Assembly: GCF_025165795.1 (NCBI RefSeq)
Contig: NZ_JAJAGO010000006.1
Location: 186,001 to 250,000, forward strand
From: Streptomyces gossypii
GTDB lineage: Bacteria; Actinomycetota; Actinomycetes; Streptomycetales; Streptomycetaceae
Direction: 5' to 3'
Length of the DNA: 64,000 nucleotides
Below are positions 35,957-44,008 of the stretch, piece after piece. The notes beneath the pieces are model-generated. The model did not search any database and was not told the origin of the DNA. It saw nothing but the letters and a program-made list of their open reading frames with translations. The translations under genes and the position numbers were made by a program. Position 1 is the first letter of the stretch; the number at the start of each line of letters is the position of its first letter.

Positions 35957-36213
35957 CCCCGATGGAGCGCCTCCTCCTCGAGGCCATCCCCGACGGCACA
36001 TTCGGCGGCACCCGACCCCGGCGCCGCAAACCCACCCCCACCCACCGCTGCGAGTCCTGCGGCCGAACCGGATCCCGAGCCTTCCACCACCACCCCGCCA
36101 CCCCACACACCCCAGCAATCACCCTCTGCACCAACCGAAACGCATGCGAAACCCGACACCCCACCACCACACAACCGATGACGACCACAACGACCACCCG
36201 GAGCGCCGCGTGA
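35953..36213 (+). CDS. Small zinc-binding protein
   Basis: 86 residues: basic Pro-rich part, then HRCESCGRTGSRAFHHH and LCTNRNACETRH, a likely zinc site, and a Thr-rich end. Unknown role. Confidence 0.6.
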   Translation: MTPMERLLLEAIPDGTFGGTRPRRRKPTPTHRCESCGRTGSRAFHHHPATPHTPAITLCTNRNACETRHPTTTQPMTTTTTTRSAA

Positions 36214-36518
36214 GCTACCAGCCCGTCACCGTCTACGCCATCCGCTGCGACCAACACGACTGCGGCACCACCGGCCACTGCTACGACCCGGACGCCGAGC
36301 AGCACTACGAGCTGCACCTCGACCAGCCCGAGATGGGCGGCGGCACCCGCCGGTGGCTCACCTCCGAGGGGTGGCTGCTCGGCGTCCGCGACCTGTGCCC
36401 TGCGCACGCCACCGCGGCGGCCGTCGCCGCAGTGGAGCGCCTGGAGATCGAGATGACCCACGAACCGCTGTTCACCGACGAGCCCGCGGGGCTGCGCACG
36501 GACGGGAGCGCCGCCTGA
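36210..36518 (+). CDS. Phage protein of unknown function
   Basis: 102 residues from GTG 36210 (YAIRCDQHDCGTTGHCYDPDAEQHYELHLDQ...DLCPAHATAAAVAAVERLE). Four Cys plus His could bind metal. Overlaps neighbours by 4 and 1 nt. Confidence 0.62.
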   Translation: MSYQPVTVYAIRCDQHDCGTTGHCYDPDAEQHYELHLDQPEMGGGTRRWLTSEGWLLGVRDLCPAHATAAAVAAVERLEIEMTHEPLFTDEPAGLRTDGSAA

Positions 36519-36721
36519 TGACCGCCGAGCCCGCCCGCCAGCTCCCCCAACTCGCCGTCCCGTGTCCCGCCTGCGCCGCGCCCGCCGGCCAGCTGTGCAC
36601 CAGCCACAGCGGCACCCGCGTACGCCGCAACAACGTCCACCAGCAGCGCACAGCCGCGTGGAAGCAGGCCGCCTCAGCATCCGGTTCCGGCGGGCCGTGC
36701 GCGGAGGACGGAGCGGCGTGA
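36518..36721 (+). CDS. Small zinc-finger DNA-binding-like protein
   Basis: 67 residues with the recurring phage motif CPACAAPAGQLCTSHSGTRVRRNNVHQQRTAAW (CPxC..P.G..C....G....H..R), seen in many actinophage and plasmid proteins and thought to bind zinc and nucleic acid. Confidence 0.7.
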   Translation: MTAEPARQLPQLAVPCPACAAPAGQLCTSHSGTRVRRNNVHQQRTAAWKQAASASGSGGPCAEDGAA

Positions 36722-37365
36722 CGGTCCGTCGTCGCTGCGAGCTATGCCCGATGTGGCTGACCGACCCCGTGTCGATCCGCCGCGGCTACGGCCCGACATG
36801 CGCGAAGAAGCTCGGCCAGCCGCCCCAGCCGATCACCATCCACCCGGCCGCACCCGTGGCCGGACAACTCGCCCTGGAGGACCACATGCCCGACACCGTG
36901 ACCGACCGCCCGTACACCGACGCTGATCTCCGCACCGAAGCCGCCCGCCAGCACGCCGCCCTCACCGCCAAGCCCGATCTCCACTACGTCGGTATGCAGA
37001 TGGTCGGTATCCCCATCGCCAGCCGCGCAGACGAGCGTCGCGGCTGCTGGCACGACCTGGACGACATCGCCGGGGACGGCGTCGACGGGCGCGACACAGA
37101 CCCGTTCGGCACCGCGCAGCGCGCTGTCAACGACCTGATGGTCGGCGCGGCCGACACGTCCGAGTGGGCGGTGCAGCTCGGTGCCGCCGGGCTGGAGCCG
37201 CACCCGTCGCAGGCATGGATGTGCGCCGGTGTCGGCTACGAGCTGGCCGTCCAGGTCGCCACCTCGCCGGACCTGAAGGCCGGTGCGCGGGAGGAGCTGC
37301 TCCGGGAGATCCGTGCCGCGGTCGACGCCACGGTGCGCCGTGTCCTCAACCGGCAGCCCGCCTGA
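36718..37365 (+). CDS. DUF6011-type zinc domain plus helical domain
   Basis: 215 residues from GTG 36718. The N terminus CELCPMWLTDPVSIRRGYGPTCAKKLG is a short zinc domain (DUF6011-like by recollection) also present, in shorter form, in the protein at 50457. The rest is an acidic helical region without recognised motif (RAVNDLMVGAADTSEWAVQLGAAGLEPHPSQAWMCAGVG). Confidence 0.68.
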   Translation: MTVRRRCELCPMWLTDPVSIRRGYGPTCAKKLGQPPQPITIHPAAPVAGQLALEDHMPDTVTDRPYTDADLRTEAARQHAALTAKPDLHYVGMQMVGIPIASRADERRGCWHDLDDIAGDGVDGRDTDPFGTAQRAVNDLMVGAADTSEWAVQLGAAGLEPHPSQAWMCAGVGYELAVQVATSPDLKAGAREELLREIRAAVDATVRRVLNRQPA

Positions 37366-37373
37366 CCGCAACA

Positions 37374-37404
37374 GGCCTGCCCCGATCCGTAGTCGGGGCG
37401 GGCC
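37374..37404 (+). terminator. Hairpin between early gene groups
   Basis: GGCCTGCCCCGA pairs with TCGGGGCGGGCC with one mismatch and a seven-base loop, in the only sizeable gap (68 nt) of this gene run. Confidence 0.5.
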
Positions 37405-37433
37405 CACCGCCAGCACACCCACCGGAGGACCCG

Positions 37434-37712
37434 ATGGACCAGCCCGATCAGCCCGCGCGGTACAGCGTCCGCGTCGCCCTCGCCTCGCCCGTCCGCGACA
37501 ACCCGCGCGAGCAGGAGCAGCTCCTCGACCGCTTCGCCGCCGAGGTGCGCGCCGCCGCACTCGAGGAAGCCGCCAACTACGTCCGCGGGGTTTGGTCGGG
37601 CGATGAGCAGCTCGGCCGAATCTCCGTCAGCACCGCGCTCTGCTTCGTCTCCGACAGGCTCCGCGACCTGGCCGCTGCTGCCCGCCCCGACACCACCGGA
37701 GGAACCCCGTGA
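37434..37712 (+). CDS. Phage protein of unknown function
   Basis: 92 residues (YSVRVALASPVRDNPREQEQLLDRFAAEVRAAALEEAANYVRGVW). Helical, acidic; GGAGGA ribosome site. Unknown role. Confidence 0.65.
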   Translation: MDQPDQPARYSVRVALASPVRDNPREQEQLLDRFAAEVRAAALEEAANYVRGVWSGDEQLGRISVSTALCFVSDRLRDLAAAARPDTTGGTP

Positions 37713-38086
37713 ACATCACAACCGCCGAACGCCGTGAGCAGTACAAGGCCGCGATGCGGAACGTGCGCGTGCTCCGCGACGGCAAGAACGGCGACCGCCG
37801 AGCCGACGCTGTGACGGCCGTAGCGGACGAGGAGATCACAGAGGCGCTGCGGATCGCCGACGCAGCCCACGACGCGAAGGTGCGCGAGCTGGAGGCCGAG
37901 AACGCCCGCCTCCGCAAGCAGGCCGCCGAGGTACGCGCCGCCGACCACGCCGAGGCCGCTGACGTGGCCGACATGATCGCCGCCGGATACCAGGCGGCAG
38001 GGCTCGCCCAGGCCAGCGATGGCGCCAGAGCGGTAGCCACCGAACTCCGCCGCCTCGCCACCCCCGACGACACCACCGGAGCCTGA
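37709..38086 (+). CDS. Coiled-coil phage protein
   Basis: 125 residues from GTG 37709 with a heptad-rich middle (DAAHDAKVRELEAENARLRKQAAEVRAADHAEAADVADMI). Likely oligomeric; function unknown. Confidence 0.65.
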   Translation: MNITTAERREQYKAAMRNVRVLRDGKNGDRRADAVTAVADEEITEALRIADAAHDAKVRELEAENARLRKQAAEVRAADHAEAADVADMIAAGYQAAGLAQASDGARAVATELRRLATPDDTTGA

Positions 38087-38088
38087 CC

Positions 38089-38382
38089 ATGACTCAGCCC
38101 CGCGACCGGCATATCCGCCGCAACCCCAGTGGATTCCACCCCACAACGCCGCCCCCCGACTCCCGCCCGTACCGACGCGCGTTCGAAGGGTCCGGCAGCG
38201 AGATGCGCACCATGACCCTTTCCGCCACGCAGACCTGGCGTCAGATCGGCTGGCACGGTCAGACCGGCGCCTTCTACGCACTCGACGAGCAACCCAGCCT
38301 CCACGAGCCGGGCAGCATCTCCCCCCTGTGGCTGCTGGTGGACAACGAGCCGCCCGTCACGGACGCCGGGGCGGGTGCGTGA
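38089..38382 (+). CDS. Phage protein of unknown function
   Basis: 97 residues (TLSATQTWRQIGWHGQTGAFYALDEQP...ISPLWLLVD). The first ~40 residues are basic and the start could be internal. Abuts its neighbours. Confidence 0.55.
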   Translation: MTQPRDRHIRRNPSGFHPTTPPPDSRPYRRAFEGSGSEMRTMTLSATQTWRQIGWHGQTGAFYALDEQPSLHEPGSISPLWLLVDNEPPVTDAGAGA

Positions 38383-39290
38383 TGGCCGAGCCCGTGCCCG
38401 CCGAACTCCGCTGCTCCCTCGCCGTCCTCGGCCGCGCCCACGACACGCACACCTGGGAGCCGCAGCCCGGCATGACCCCGGTCCACTGCCCCGGCCGCCA
38501 GCAGCTCCCCGCTGACCGGCTGCGGGTCCTCGTGGACCGCGCGTGCAACCACCTCACCCCGGCCGAGGGCGAGCAGCTGCGCACCCTCACCCGCCAACTC
38601 GCGGCCGGACGCGAGACCTGGCGGTCCAAGGCGGCCGAGATCGAGCGCGACCGAGACCGCCTCGCCGCCGAGCGTGACTCACTGGGGCGGGACCGTGCTG
38701 AGCTGGCCGAGGACAGTCTCCGCCGTACCCGCATCGAGCTGGAGCACTGGCAGCAGGTCATCGTCCCGGACCTCCGCGCCGAACGGGACCGCGCCCGCGA
38801 GGTGGCCGTCACGCTCGAACAGGAATGCGCACAGCTGGCCACCGAGCTGGAGCAGGCGCGCCGGGCGCTGGGACGGCGGCTCGGCCAGCTGGAGCAGGCC
38901 CGTCACGAGCTGGACGTCGCCGACCGCACCGCGCGGCGAATCCTGGAGCAGCGGCAGGAGATGGCCGCCGAGCGGTACCAGTGGCAGGAACGCGGCGACC
39001 GCGCCGAACAGCAGCTCGCCAACGCCCGCGAACTCCTGGCCGAACAGCTGTGCCTGGCTGAGATCACCCACCGATACGGCGCCATGGGCGGACACGACTC
39101 CCTCGGCGAGGGCCTCACCTGCGCCGGATGCGCACTCAACGCCCGCATCCGCACCGCCCTGGACAGCGGGGAGCAGCCCGAGGCGGAATGCCTCGGATGC
39201 GGCGACACCGGAGCCTGCAACGGCGGCCCCTGCGCCCACCCCGACGCCCAGCAGCCCGCCCCGGACGTCGAGCGGAGCACGCCGTGCTGA
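38382..39290 (+). CDS. Long coiled-coil protein with zinc-like C terminus
   Basis: 302 residues. Residues ~60-225 are a near-continuous coiled coil (AEIERDRDRLAAERDSLGRDRAELAED..., ELEQARRALGRRLGQLEQARHEL). N and C ends hold Cys pairs (CAGCALNARIR; ECLGCGDTGACNGGPC). It resembles a structural or scaffolding protein; function unknown. Confidence 0.65.
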   Translation: MAEPVPAELRCSLAVLGRAHDTHTWEPQPGMTPVHCPGRQQLPADRLRVLVDRACNHLTPAEGEQLRTLTRQLAAGRETWRSKAAEIERDRDRLAAERDSLGRDRAELAEDSLRRTRIELEHWQQVIVPDLRAERDRAREVAVTLEQECAQLATELEQARRALGRRLGQLEQARHELDVADRTARRILEQRQEMAAERYQWQERGDRAEQQLANARELLAEQLCLAEITHRYGAMGGHDSLGEGLTCAGCALNARIRTALDSGEQPEAECLGCGDTGACNGGPCAHPDAQQPAPDVERSTPC

Positions 39291-39577
39291 CCCTCGCCAT
39301 CAGCGCCGCCGCCGCGCTCGCTGCTGGATACGTCCTCGGCCGTATCCGGCCCGCCCGCCGCGCATCCGACTGGGCCTGGTGCACCATCCGCCGCTCCGCC
39401 GTGACCCGCAACACGTGGCGTTGGTGGGCGACGCAGCCAGTGTTCGGCGTCGAGATCGTGCTGCTGCTCGCCACCCGTCCCCGCGCCACCGTGCGCGCCT
39501 GGCGCCACCGCCACGACCCGCCGCCCCCGCGCAGCCCCGCCGTGTCCTTCCCCAGCCCGGAGGACCCGCCGTGCTGA
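39284..39577 (+). CDS. Small membrane protein
   Basis: 97 residues from GTG 39284, one N-terminal membrane segment (LTLAISAAAALAAGYVLGRI) and a basic aromatic middle, then a Pro-rich tail. The GTGCTGA overlap with the previous stop supports translation. Confidence 0.6.
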   Translation: MLTLAISAAAALAAGYVLGRIRPARRASDWAWCTIRRSAVTRNTWRWWATQPVFGVEIVLLLATRPRATVRAWRHRHDPPPPRSPAVSFPSPEDPPC

Positions 39578-39702
39578 CCCTGATCGCCTACGTGCTGCTC
39601 GTCGCGGTCGTCACCGCGCTGCCCCTCGGCCACGCCGCAGCTGTGCCCGGCCCCGACCCCATACGCACCGCCGCCCGCCGGCTCACCAGGAGGACCAGAT
39701 GA
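39571..39702 (+). CDS. Very small membrane protein
   Basis: 43 residues from GTG 39571: one membrane helix (LTLIAYVLLVAVVTALPLGHAAA) and a basic tail. It repeats the GTGCTGACCCTG start seen in the previous gene, so the two openings may be related. Confidence 0.5.
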   Translation: MLTLIAYVLLVAVVTALPLGHAAAVPGPDPIRTAARRLTRRTR

Positions 39703-40571
39703 CCCACACCCTGACCCTCGACCTTGCCGCCGGCCGCTACATCCGCCACCTCGACCAGGACGCCGCCCTCGCGCCCGAGGTGTACCGGCACGCCCGCGGC
39801 ATCCTCGGCTCCACCCGCGTCACCATCCACACCACCGACACCCACACCGGCACCATCATCAGCCACGGCCAACACGCCGGCACCTGGACCATCACCAAGC
39901 ACGTCGAGCCGGAGCCCGACCCCGCCGCCGCCGTCCGCGGCGACGGCATCCGCTGGGGCTGGACCCTCGTTGGGCTCGACCGCCTCGCCCGCACCGTCGT
40001 CTCCAACAACCGCGCCTGGTGGCCCGCAGGCGACCGCGACGACCTGTACAGCGCCGCCTGGCACGGCATCGTCGAACACCTCTACGCCACCGCCACCGAA
40101 CCCCGCCGAGTCGACCTGATGGAGGCCGGCCGCAGAGCACTCGCCGATGACGTCCGCGACACCATGCGCCACCACGGAGCCCGCCGCGACACCAGCAACT
40201 CAGGCGTCAAGTACGCCACGTACTGGGCGTGGGCAGGACGCGCCGCACCCAGCCCGGAGACCGCCATCGTGGACAGGATGGCGGTGGAACAGATCCTCCC
40301 CACCCTCACCCGCGGCCAGCTCGCGGCCGTGCACGCGCTCGCCGCCACGGGCGACTACGCGGACGCCGCCCGCCTGTACGGGACCTCCACCGGCGGACTC
40401 GAAAGCCAGCTGACCTTGGCGCGACGCCGGTTCCGGGTTCTCTGGCATGAGGGTGAGACCCCTTCCCGCCCGTGGGGATGCGACCGGCGCGCAGGCAGCA
40501 CACGCGGCACCGTCGGCACCCGATCCGCTGTCGCTCGCCTGCGCCAGCGCCGCCGGGCGGAGGTGGCGTGA
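39699..40571 (+). CDS. Sigma-factor-like phage regulator
   Basis: 290 residues. After a beta-rich N-terminal 80 residues come segments reminiscent of sigma-70 region 2 (RDDLYSAAWHGIVEHLYA) and a C-terminal region-4-like HTH (LTRGQLAAVHALAATGDYADAARLYGTSTGGLESQLTLARRRFRVLW). Similar proteins sit before late genes in streptomycete phages and may switch transcription; no proof here. Confidence 0.68.
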   Translation: MTHTLTLDLAAGRYIRHLDQDAALAPEVYRHARGILGSTRVTIHTTDTHTGTIISHGQHAGTWTITKHVEPEPDPAAAVRGDGIRWGWTLVGLDRLARTVVSNNRAWWPAGDRDDLYSAAWHGIVEHLYATATEPRRVDLMEAGRRALADDVRDTMRHHGARRDTSNSGVKYATYWAWAGRAAPSPETAIVDRMAVEQILPTLTRGQLAAVHALAATGDYADAARLYGTSTGGLESQLTLARRRFRVLWHEGETPSRPWGCDRRAGSTRGTVGTRSAVARLRQRRRAEVA

Positions 40572-40927
40572 TGCGCCAGCCGGAACCCCCGGACGGGGCC
40601 GAATGGTTGGCCGACTGGCTGGAGTACGCGGTGCCGCTGCGCATCCGCGACCTGGAGCACCGGATCGCCACCGAGCACCTGACCCAGGAGTGGCTGATCG
40701 GCGTCGCCCGCCGCGGTGGCGCCTCGCTCGGCACTTACGGCGACGTCATGCAGTACTCGGACCGCCGGCCCCGCAACGGTCGGCAGCGGAACACCGTCAT
40801 CCGCTGCACCGACGATCTCGTGGACGGGGTCGCCGCCGCGGTCATCCTCGCCGGACCAGAGGGGACCACGGTCTTCGGCCAACAGTTCCGGCCGTCGCCC
40901 GCCGCGGAGACGACACCCCCCGGCTGA
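40571..40927 (+). CDS. Phage protein of unknown function
   Basis: 118 residues (EWLADWLEYAVPLRIRDLEHRIATEHLTQEWLIGVARRGG). No recognised domain. 1-nt overlap with the sigma-like gene suggests coexpression. Confidence 0.65.
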   Translation: MRQPEPPDGAEWLADWLEYAVPLRIRDLEHRIATEHLTQEWLIGVARRGGASLGTYGDVMQYSDRRPRNGRQRNTVIRCTDDLVDGVAAAVILAGPEGTTVFGQQFRPSPAAETTPPG

Positions 40928-40953
40928 CCCCTTGGAGGGCCCCACACCTCCCA

Positions 40954-41026
40954 GCCCGGATAGCCCAGCAGGCAGAGGCACCGTCCTAAAAACGGCGCAG
41001 CGCGGGTTCGAACCCCGCTCCGGGCA
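40954..41026 (+). tRNA. Phage-encoded tRNA, apparent anticodon UAA
   Basis: 73 nt with perfect 7-bp acceptor (GCCCGGA/TCCGGGC), perfect 5-bp T stem and TTCGAAC loop, discriminator A, five-base variable loop, no encoded CCA. The anticodon stem has four good pairs (CCGT/ACGG) and a 7-base loop CCTAAAA, giving TAA at 34-36. Position 33 is C instead of the near-universal U, the D stem is irregular, and a leucine tRNA should have a long variable arm, so identity is uncertain. Confidence 0.75.
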
Positions 41027-41058
41027 CGCCGACCACCCACCGTCAGGAGAACCCCGCG

Positions 41059-41490
41059 ATGACCGAACCCGCCCAGGCGCACCGCCCCGTCAATGTCCGC
41101 GCCTCCGCCGAAGCTGAACTACCGCCTGACTGCTCGTGCGGCGCGGACGTGTGGTGCGACCGCCCCCGCCCGGCCGCGGTGAAGGGCTTCGGCCCCGCCG
41201 TCCCCGTCGTGGCTTATGTCGCGGTGGAGGTACGGGTGCACCGAGAGTACGAGGCAGTTGTCGACGCCCAGCCGCCCCGCCACAGTGGCCACACGGGCGC
41301 CACAGTGGCACAGGAGGCCACGGACGCATCTCCGGATACCGGGACGCCTGTTCGAGCGGGAGACGGGCACACAGCGCTGCGCGCCGAACTCACCGCCCTC
41401 GCCGACGCCTGGGACGCGGGCGGCCAACCATTCGCCGCGGACGACCTCCGGGCGGTCCTGGCCGCCGCCGCAGCGGGCGGTGCGTCGTGA
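41059..41490 (+). CDS. Phage protein of unknown function
   Basis: 143 residues: CSCGADVWCDRP near the N terminus, a beta-rich middle, and a C-terminal helical part (TALRAELTALADAWDAGGQPFAADDLRAVLAAAA) seen in many small streptomycete phage proteins. AGGAG before ATG 41059. Confidence 0.62.
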   Translation: MTEPAQAHRPVNVRASAEAELPPDCSCGADVWCDRPRPAAVKGFGPAVPVVAYVAVEVRVHREYEAVVDAQPPRHSGHTGATVAQEATDASPDTGTPVRAGDGHTALRAELTALADAWDAGGQPFAADDLRAVLAAAAAGGAS

Positions 41491-41768
41491 CCGCCCGCCG
41501 ACCCCTCGCCCCCGGCGACACCGTCCACGGCTTCGCGTACGGCGCGTTCGGCCGCGATCACTACCACTGCGTCCGTATCGAGGCCGTAGGCCCGGACTGG
41601 GTCGTCGCCCGCGACCCGGATGACGGTGACGGAGGGGCCGAATGCGCGTCCGGGACCCGCCTTCTTCAGCTCGTCCAGCAGGCCCGTGACGAGCCGTGCC
41701 CCAACGGCGCCCCCTGCCCGGCCGTCGACGCCGGGCCCGCGCTCACCACCTGGACCCCGACCCGCTGA
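41487..41768 (+). CDS. Small beta-rich phage protein
   Basis: 93 residues from GTG 41487 (LAPGDTVHGFAYGAFGRDHYHCVRIEAVGPDWVVARDP...TRLLQLVQQARDE). SH3-like appearance; unknown function. Last gene before a strong terminator. Confidence 0.6.
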   Translation: MTARRPLAPGDTVHGFAYGAFGRDHYHCVRIEAVGPDWVVARDPDDGDGGAECASGTRLLQLVQQARDEPCPNGAPCPAVDAGPALTTWTPTR

Positions 41769-41773
41769 ACCCC

Positions 41774-41800
41774 GGCCCGGCCGCACCCAACGGCCGGGCC
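41774..41800 (+). terminator. Terminator ending the early operon
   Basis: GGCCCGGCCG/CGGCCGGGCC, a perfect 10-bp stem with a 7-base loop, five bases after the stop. Confidence 0.7.
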
Positions 41801-41826
41801 ACGGGTCACCGTTCGATCACAACCCG

Positions 41827-41832
41827 TACACT
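41827..41832 (+). promoter_or_regulatory. -10 box for the lipoprotein gene
   Basis: TACACT lies 54 bases before GTG 41887 in the gap between a terminator and an isolated gene. The -35 is weak. Confidence 0.35.
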
Positions 41833-41886
41833 CCCGGGACACGCCCCCCACGATGGCCCTCACCACCACAGTCCCGGGGGGACACC

Positions 41887-42309
41887 GTGCACATGCGCAC
41901 CGCCACCACCATCACCGCCCTGCTGCTGCTCCCCCTCACCGCCGCATGCAGCAGCGACGACAGCAGCAGCGACAGCAAGGCGACCCCCACCGCCAGCAGC
42001 AGCACCAGCCCGAAGCAGAAGTTCCTCGCCGATGTCCGAGCCGCGGAGTTTGCCAGCTGGGCCGACGCCCGCCCCACCAACGAGGAGCTGCTCGAATTTC
42101 CTCCGGAGTGGTGCACCGAACTCAAGGCCGGCCACAGCGTGGAGTACGTGTTCGATGACTTCGACGGGGCCGCGCTCTACCCCAGCGGCATGGACTGGGG
42201 CACCGAGTTGGCCGATGCCAACCAGCTGCTCGTCCTCGGTGTGACCGCGTACTGCCCGGACCTCCGCGAGCAGGTCACCAAGGATCTGCGCGAAAACGGC
42301 GGCTACTGA
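41887..42309 (+). CDS. DUF732-like lipoprotein, probable moron
   Basis: 140 residues. The signal ends in a lipobox (LLLLPLTAAC), then a Ser/Thr linker and a folded domain FLADVRAAEFASWADARPTNEELLEF...ANQLLVLGVTAYCPDLREQV with two conserved Cys, the DUF732 pattern of secreted actinobacterial proteins. GTG 41887 has GGGGGG six bases upstream; ATG 41893 is an alternative. It is isolated by terminators on both sides, so it may be expressed in the lysogen and alter the host surface. Confidence 0.78.
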   Translation: MHMRTATTITALLLLPLTAACSSDDSSSDSKATPTASSSTSPKQKFLADVRAAEFASWADARPTNEELLEFPPEWCTELKAGHSVEYVFDDFDGAALYPSGMDWGTELADANQLLVLGVTAYCPDLREQVTKDLRENGGY

Positions 42310-42371
42310 ACCAGCCGCCGCGCCCGCAGCAGAAGGGGAGCCGGGGAGCGCTGCGTAACCCCAGCACGACG

Positions 42372-42401
42372 AAGCGCCCGCCCCGGCTGGGGCGGGCGCT
42401 T
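42372..42401 (+). terminator. Strong terminator
   Basis: AAGCGCCCGCCCC/GGGGCGGGCGCTT, a perfect 13-bp stem with a 4-base loop, 62 bases after the lipoprotein stop. Confidence 0.8.
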
Positions 42402-42509
42402 CCGTACGTTCACGTGAGCTGGCAGCTTGTCGATGACCCCGGGCCTAAACGTTGCGCTACTCACTTAAGGACAGGGGCAATGCGCCCACCGCCCGGGGAG
42501 AGGAACTTC

Positions 42510-42683
42510 ATGTCGCAGCCCAGCACGCCCAGTTCTACCGCCCGCGCCGTCGTCTACTGCACGGCGCTGCTCGCTGGGGCCGCGCTTATCTTGACCGGAC
42601 GGGGCGCCGCGCAGGAGGTGGTGACTCTCACCGTGGTGCTGCTGGCCGCCTACGATCAGCGGGCTGCGGCGCCTGGCGCATAG
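42510..42683 (+). CDS. Small membrane protein, separate unit
   Basis: 57 residues: one or two membrane helices (AVVYCTALLAGAALILTGRG and VVTLTVVLLAAY). ATG 42510 follows GGAGAGG. It is bracketed by two nearly identical terminators. Confidence 0.6.
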   Translation: MSQPSTPSSTARAVVYCTALLAGAALILTGRGAAQEVVTLTVVLLAAYDQRAAAPGA

Positions 42684-42695
42684 CCCCGGCACGAC

Positions 42696-42724
42696 GAAGC
42701 GCCCGCCAACAGGGCGGGCGCTTC
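42696..42724. terminator. Strong terminator, copy of the preceding one
   Basis: GAAGCGCCCGCC/GGCGGGCGCTTC closes a short loop. The flanks (ACGACGAAGCGCCCGCC, GGGCGGGCGCTTCCGT) repeat those of the 42372 hairpin. It lies between convergent genes. Confidence 0.75.
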
Positions 42725-42740
42725 CGTGTGTGCGGTGCGG

Positions 42741-42923
42741 CTACGGCGTGATCAGCCAGTCCTCGCCGTCACGGCCCCAGTCCAGGCGATCACTAGGGTC
42801 GTCGTAGCCGTACTCCAGGCAGTTGTCGCACCACGCGCCGTGCTGCTGCTCATCGTCGTGGGGCGGGAGATCGCATTGGGCCATGCCGTGTTGATGGTGG
42901 AGAACAGCTCGGCACGTGGTCAT
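42741..42923 (-). CDS. Small Cys/His-rich protein
   Basis: 60 residues from ATG 42923, whose ATGA overlaps the upstream stop (translational coupling). HHQHGMAQCDLPPHDDEQQHGAWCDNCLEYGYDD suggests a zinc site. Third gene of a leftward three-gene unit. Confidence 0.6.
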   Translation of the reverse strand: MTTCRAVLHHQHGMAQCDLPPHDDEQQHGAWCDNCLEYGYDDPSDRLDWGRDGEDWLITP

Positions 42924-43351
42924 GGCAGCCACTCCTCGCGGTAATCGGGGTGGTCGGCATACGGCAGGGTCAGCAGGCGGAGTGCATGCGCGAGGCCGGG
43001 GATCTCCCGTCTCTGCTCGTCCGTCCCCTCAGCCGCTTCCGGGTACGGGGGAGCGTCGTTGTTCACCCACGCCTGATAGTTGGCAGCGTTCGCCGTCTTC
43101 ATCTCGAGTGCATACTCGTACGCGGTCACCATTCGCTTCTTGGCCTCCACCTCCCGCAGCACGCGGGCCGGACCATGGCGAGCGATGTGCGGCGCGCTGT
43201 TGTCGCGGGCGTAGTCCACGACCTCGTCGGTCGGGTGTGCGGCGTACACGCTGCCGCCGTCGGCGCGCCATGGGCCGGGCTTCGCCTTCCGCGCCACCGC
43301 TTCGTCCTCGTCCAGCCGCGCCCGCAGGAACGCGGTCAAGTCAGCCGTCAT
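42920..43351 (-). CDS. DUF6221-like protein
   Basis: 143 residues: LTAFLRARLDEDEAVARKA at the N terminus, HIARHGPARVLREVEAKKRMV in the middle and LRLLTLPYADHPDYREEW at the C terminus, a pattern widespread in streptomycete phages and genomic islands (DUF6221 by recollection). Function unknown. Middle gene of the leftward unit. Confidence 0.8.
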   Translation of the reverse strand: MTADLTAFLRARLDEDEAVARKAKPGPWRADGGSVYAAHPTDEVVDYARDNSAPHIARHGPARVLREVEAKKRMVTAYEYALEMKTANAANYQAWVNNDAPPYPEAAEGTDEQRREIPGLAHALRLLTLPYADHPDYREEWLP

Positions 43352-43694
43352 CAGGGGTCTCCTTCGCCGCTCGGTCCTTGACGCGTGGCCTATGTGACCC
43401 CGAACCGCTGTAGCCCGTCTCGATGTCCTGCACCGTGCGCAGGGACACCCCGAGCGCAGCCGCGATCTTTCGGTACGAGACCGGCGGCTTCTGCGCCCGC
43501 ATGCTCAGCACCACTTCACGGCGGTCGTCGCGCCACTTCTTCGCCCTCTTCGCCTGATCTGCCAGGACTTCGCTGATCGCCTTGGCGCGCTGCTCCGGGT
43601 CCGGCATCGCCTCGACGGTATCCATGGCCTTGATCACCCGCTTGGCCTCCTCGGTCACGCCCGGCCTCATCTCTTCGGGCAGGCCGCTTGCCAT
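43341..43694 (-). CDS. HTH protein heading a leftward unit
   Basis: 117 residues: PEQRAKAISEVLADQAKRAKKWRDDRREVVLSMRA then an HTH (VSYRKIAAALGVSLRTVQDIETG). ATG 43694 is chosen by conservation-like start; ATG 43712 is possible and neither has a strong ribosome site. Oriented against the late genes, like the repressor, so it may act in the lysogen. Confidence 0.65.
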   Translation of the reverse strand: MASGLPEEMRPGVTEEAKRVIKAMDTVEAMPDPEQRAKAISEVLADQAKRAKKWRDDRREVVLSMRAQKPPVSYRKIAAALGVSLRTVQDIETGYSGSGSHRPRVKDRAAKETPDDG

Positions 43695-43749
43695 GAGTGT
43701 AGGGGGTCCCATACGCTCGTGGGAAGCAGCCCACGCTGCTGATGCAAAA

Positions 43750-43789
43750 GCCCCCGGCCCGGCGCTGGAACGCCATATGGGCCGGGGGC
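43750..43789. terminator. Hairpin between divergent genes
   Basis: GCCCCCGGCCC/GGGCCGGGGGC, an 11-bp stem around an 18-base loop. It lies in the divergent promoter region, so it could also be an operator. Confidence 0.5.
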
Positions 43790-43822
43790 AGCCATCCACC
43801 TGCACTACCAGGAGTGATGACC

Positions 43823-44008
43823 ATGTCGGATCGTACCGACCAGCCCGACCCCGCGCCCAGCCCCGAAGCGGCGCTCATCCTCGCGCAGGCCGCTGACGAC
43901 TACGCGCACGCCCAGTCCGAGGTGACCAAGGCCGCCGCACGCGAGCAGCTCGGCCAGGCTCGCGCCTCCGGCAACGAGGCCGCCGGAGCCGAGCGGGGGC
44001 GCCGCTGA
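43823..44008 (+). CDS. Small acidic helical protein
   Basis: 61 residues (PEAALILAQAADDYAHAQSEVTKAAAREQLGQARASGNEAAG). ATG 43823 is eight bases after AGGAG; ATG 43817 is too close. Unknown role. Confidence 0.55.
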   Translation: MSDRTDQPDPAPSPEAALILAQAADDYAHAQSEVTKAAAREQLGQARASGNEAAGAERGRR

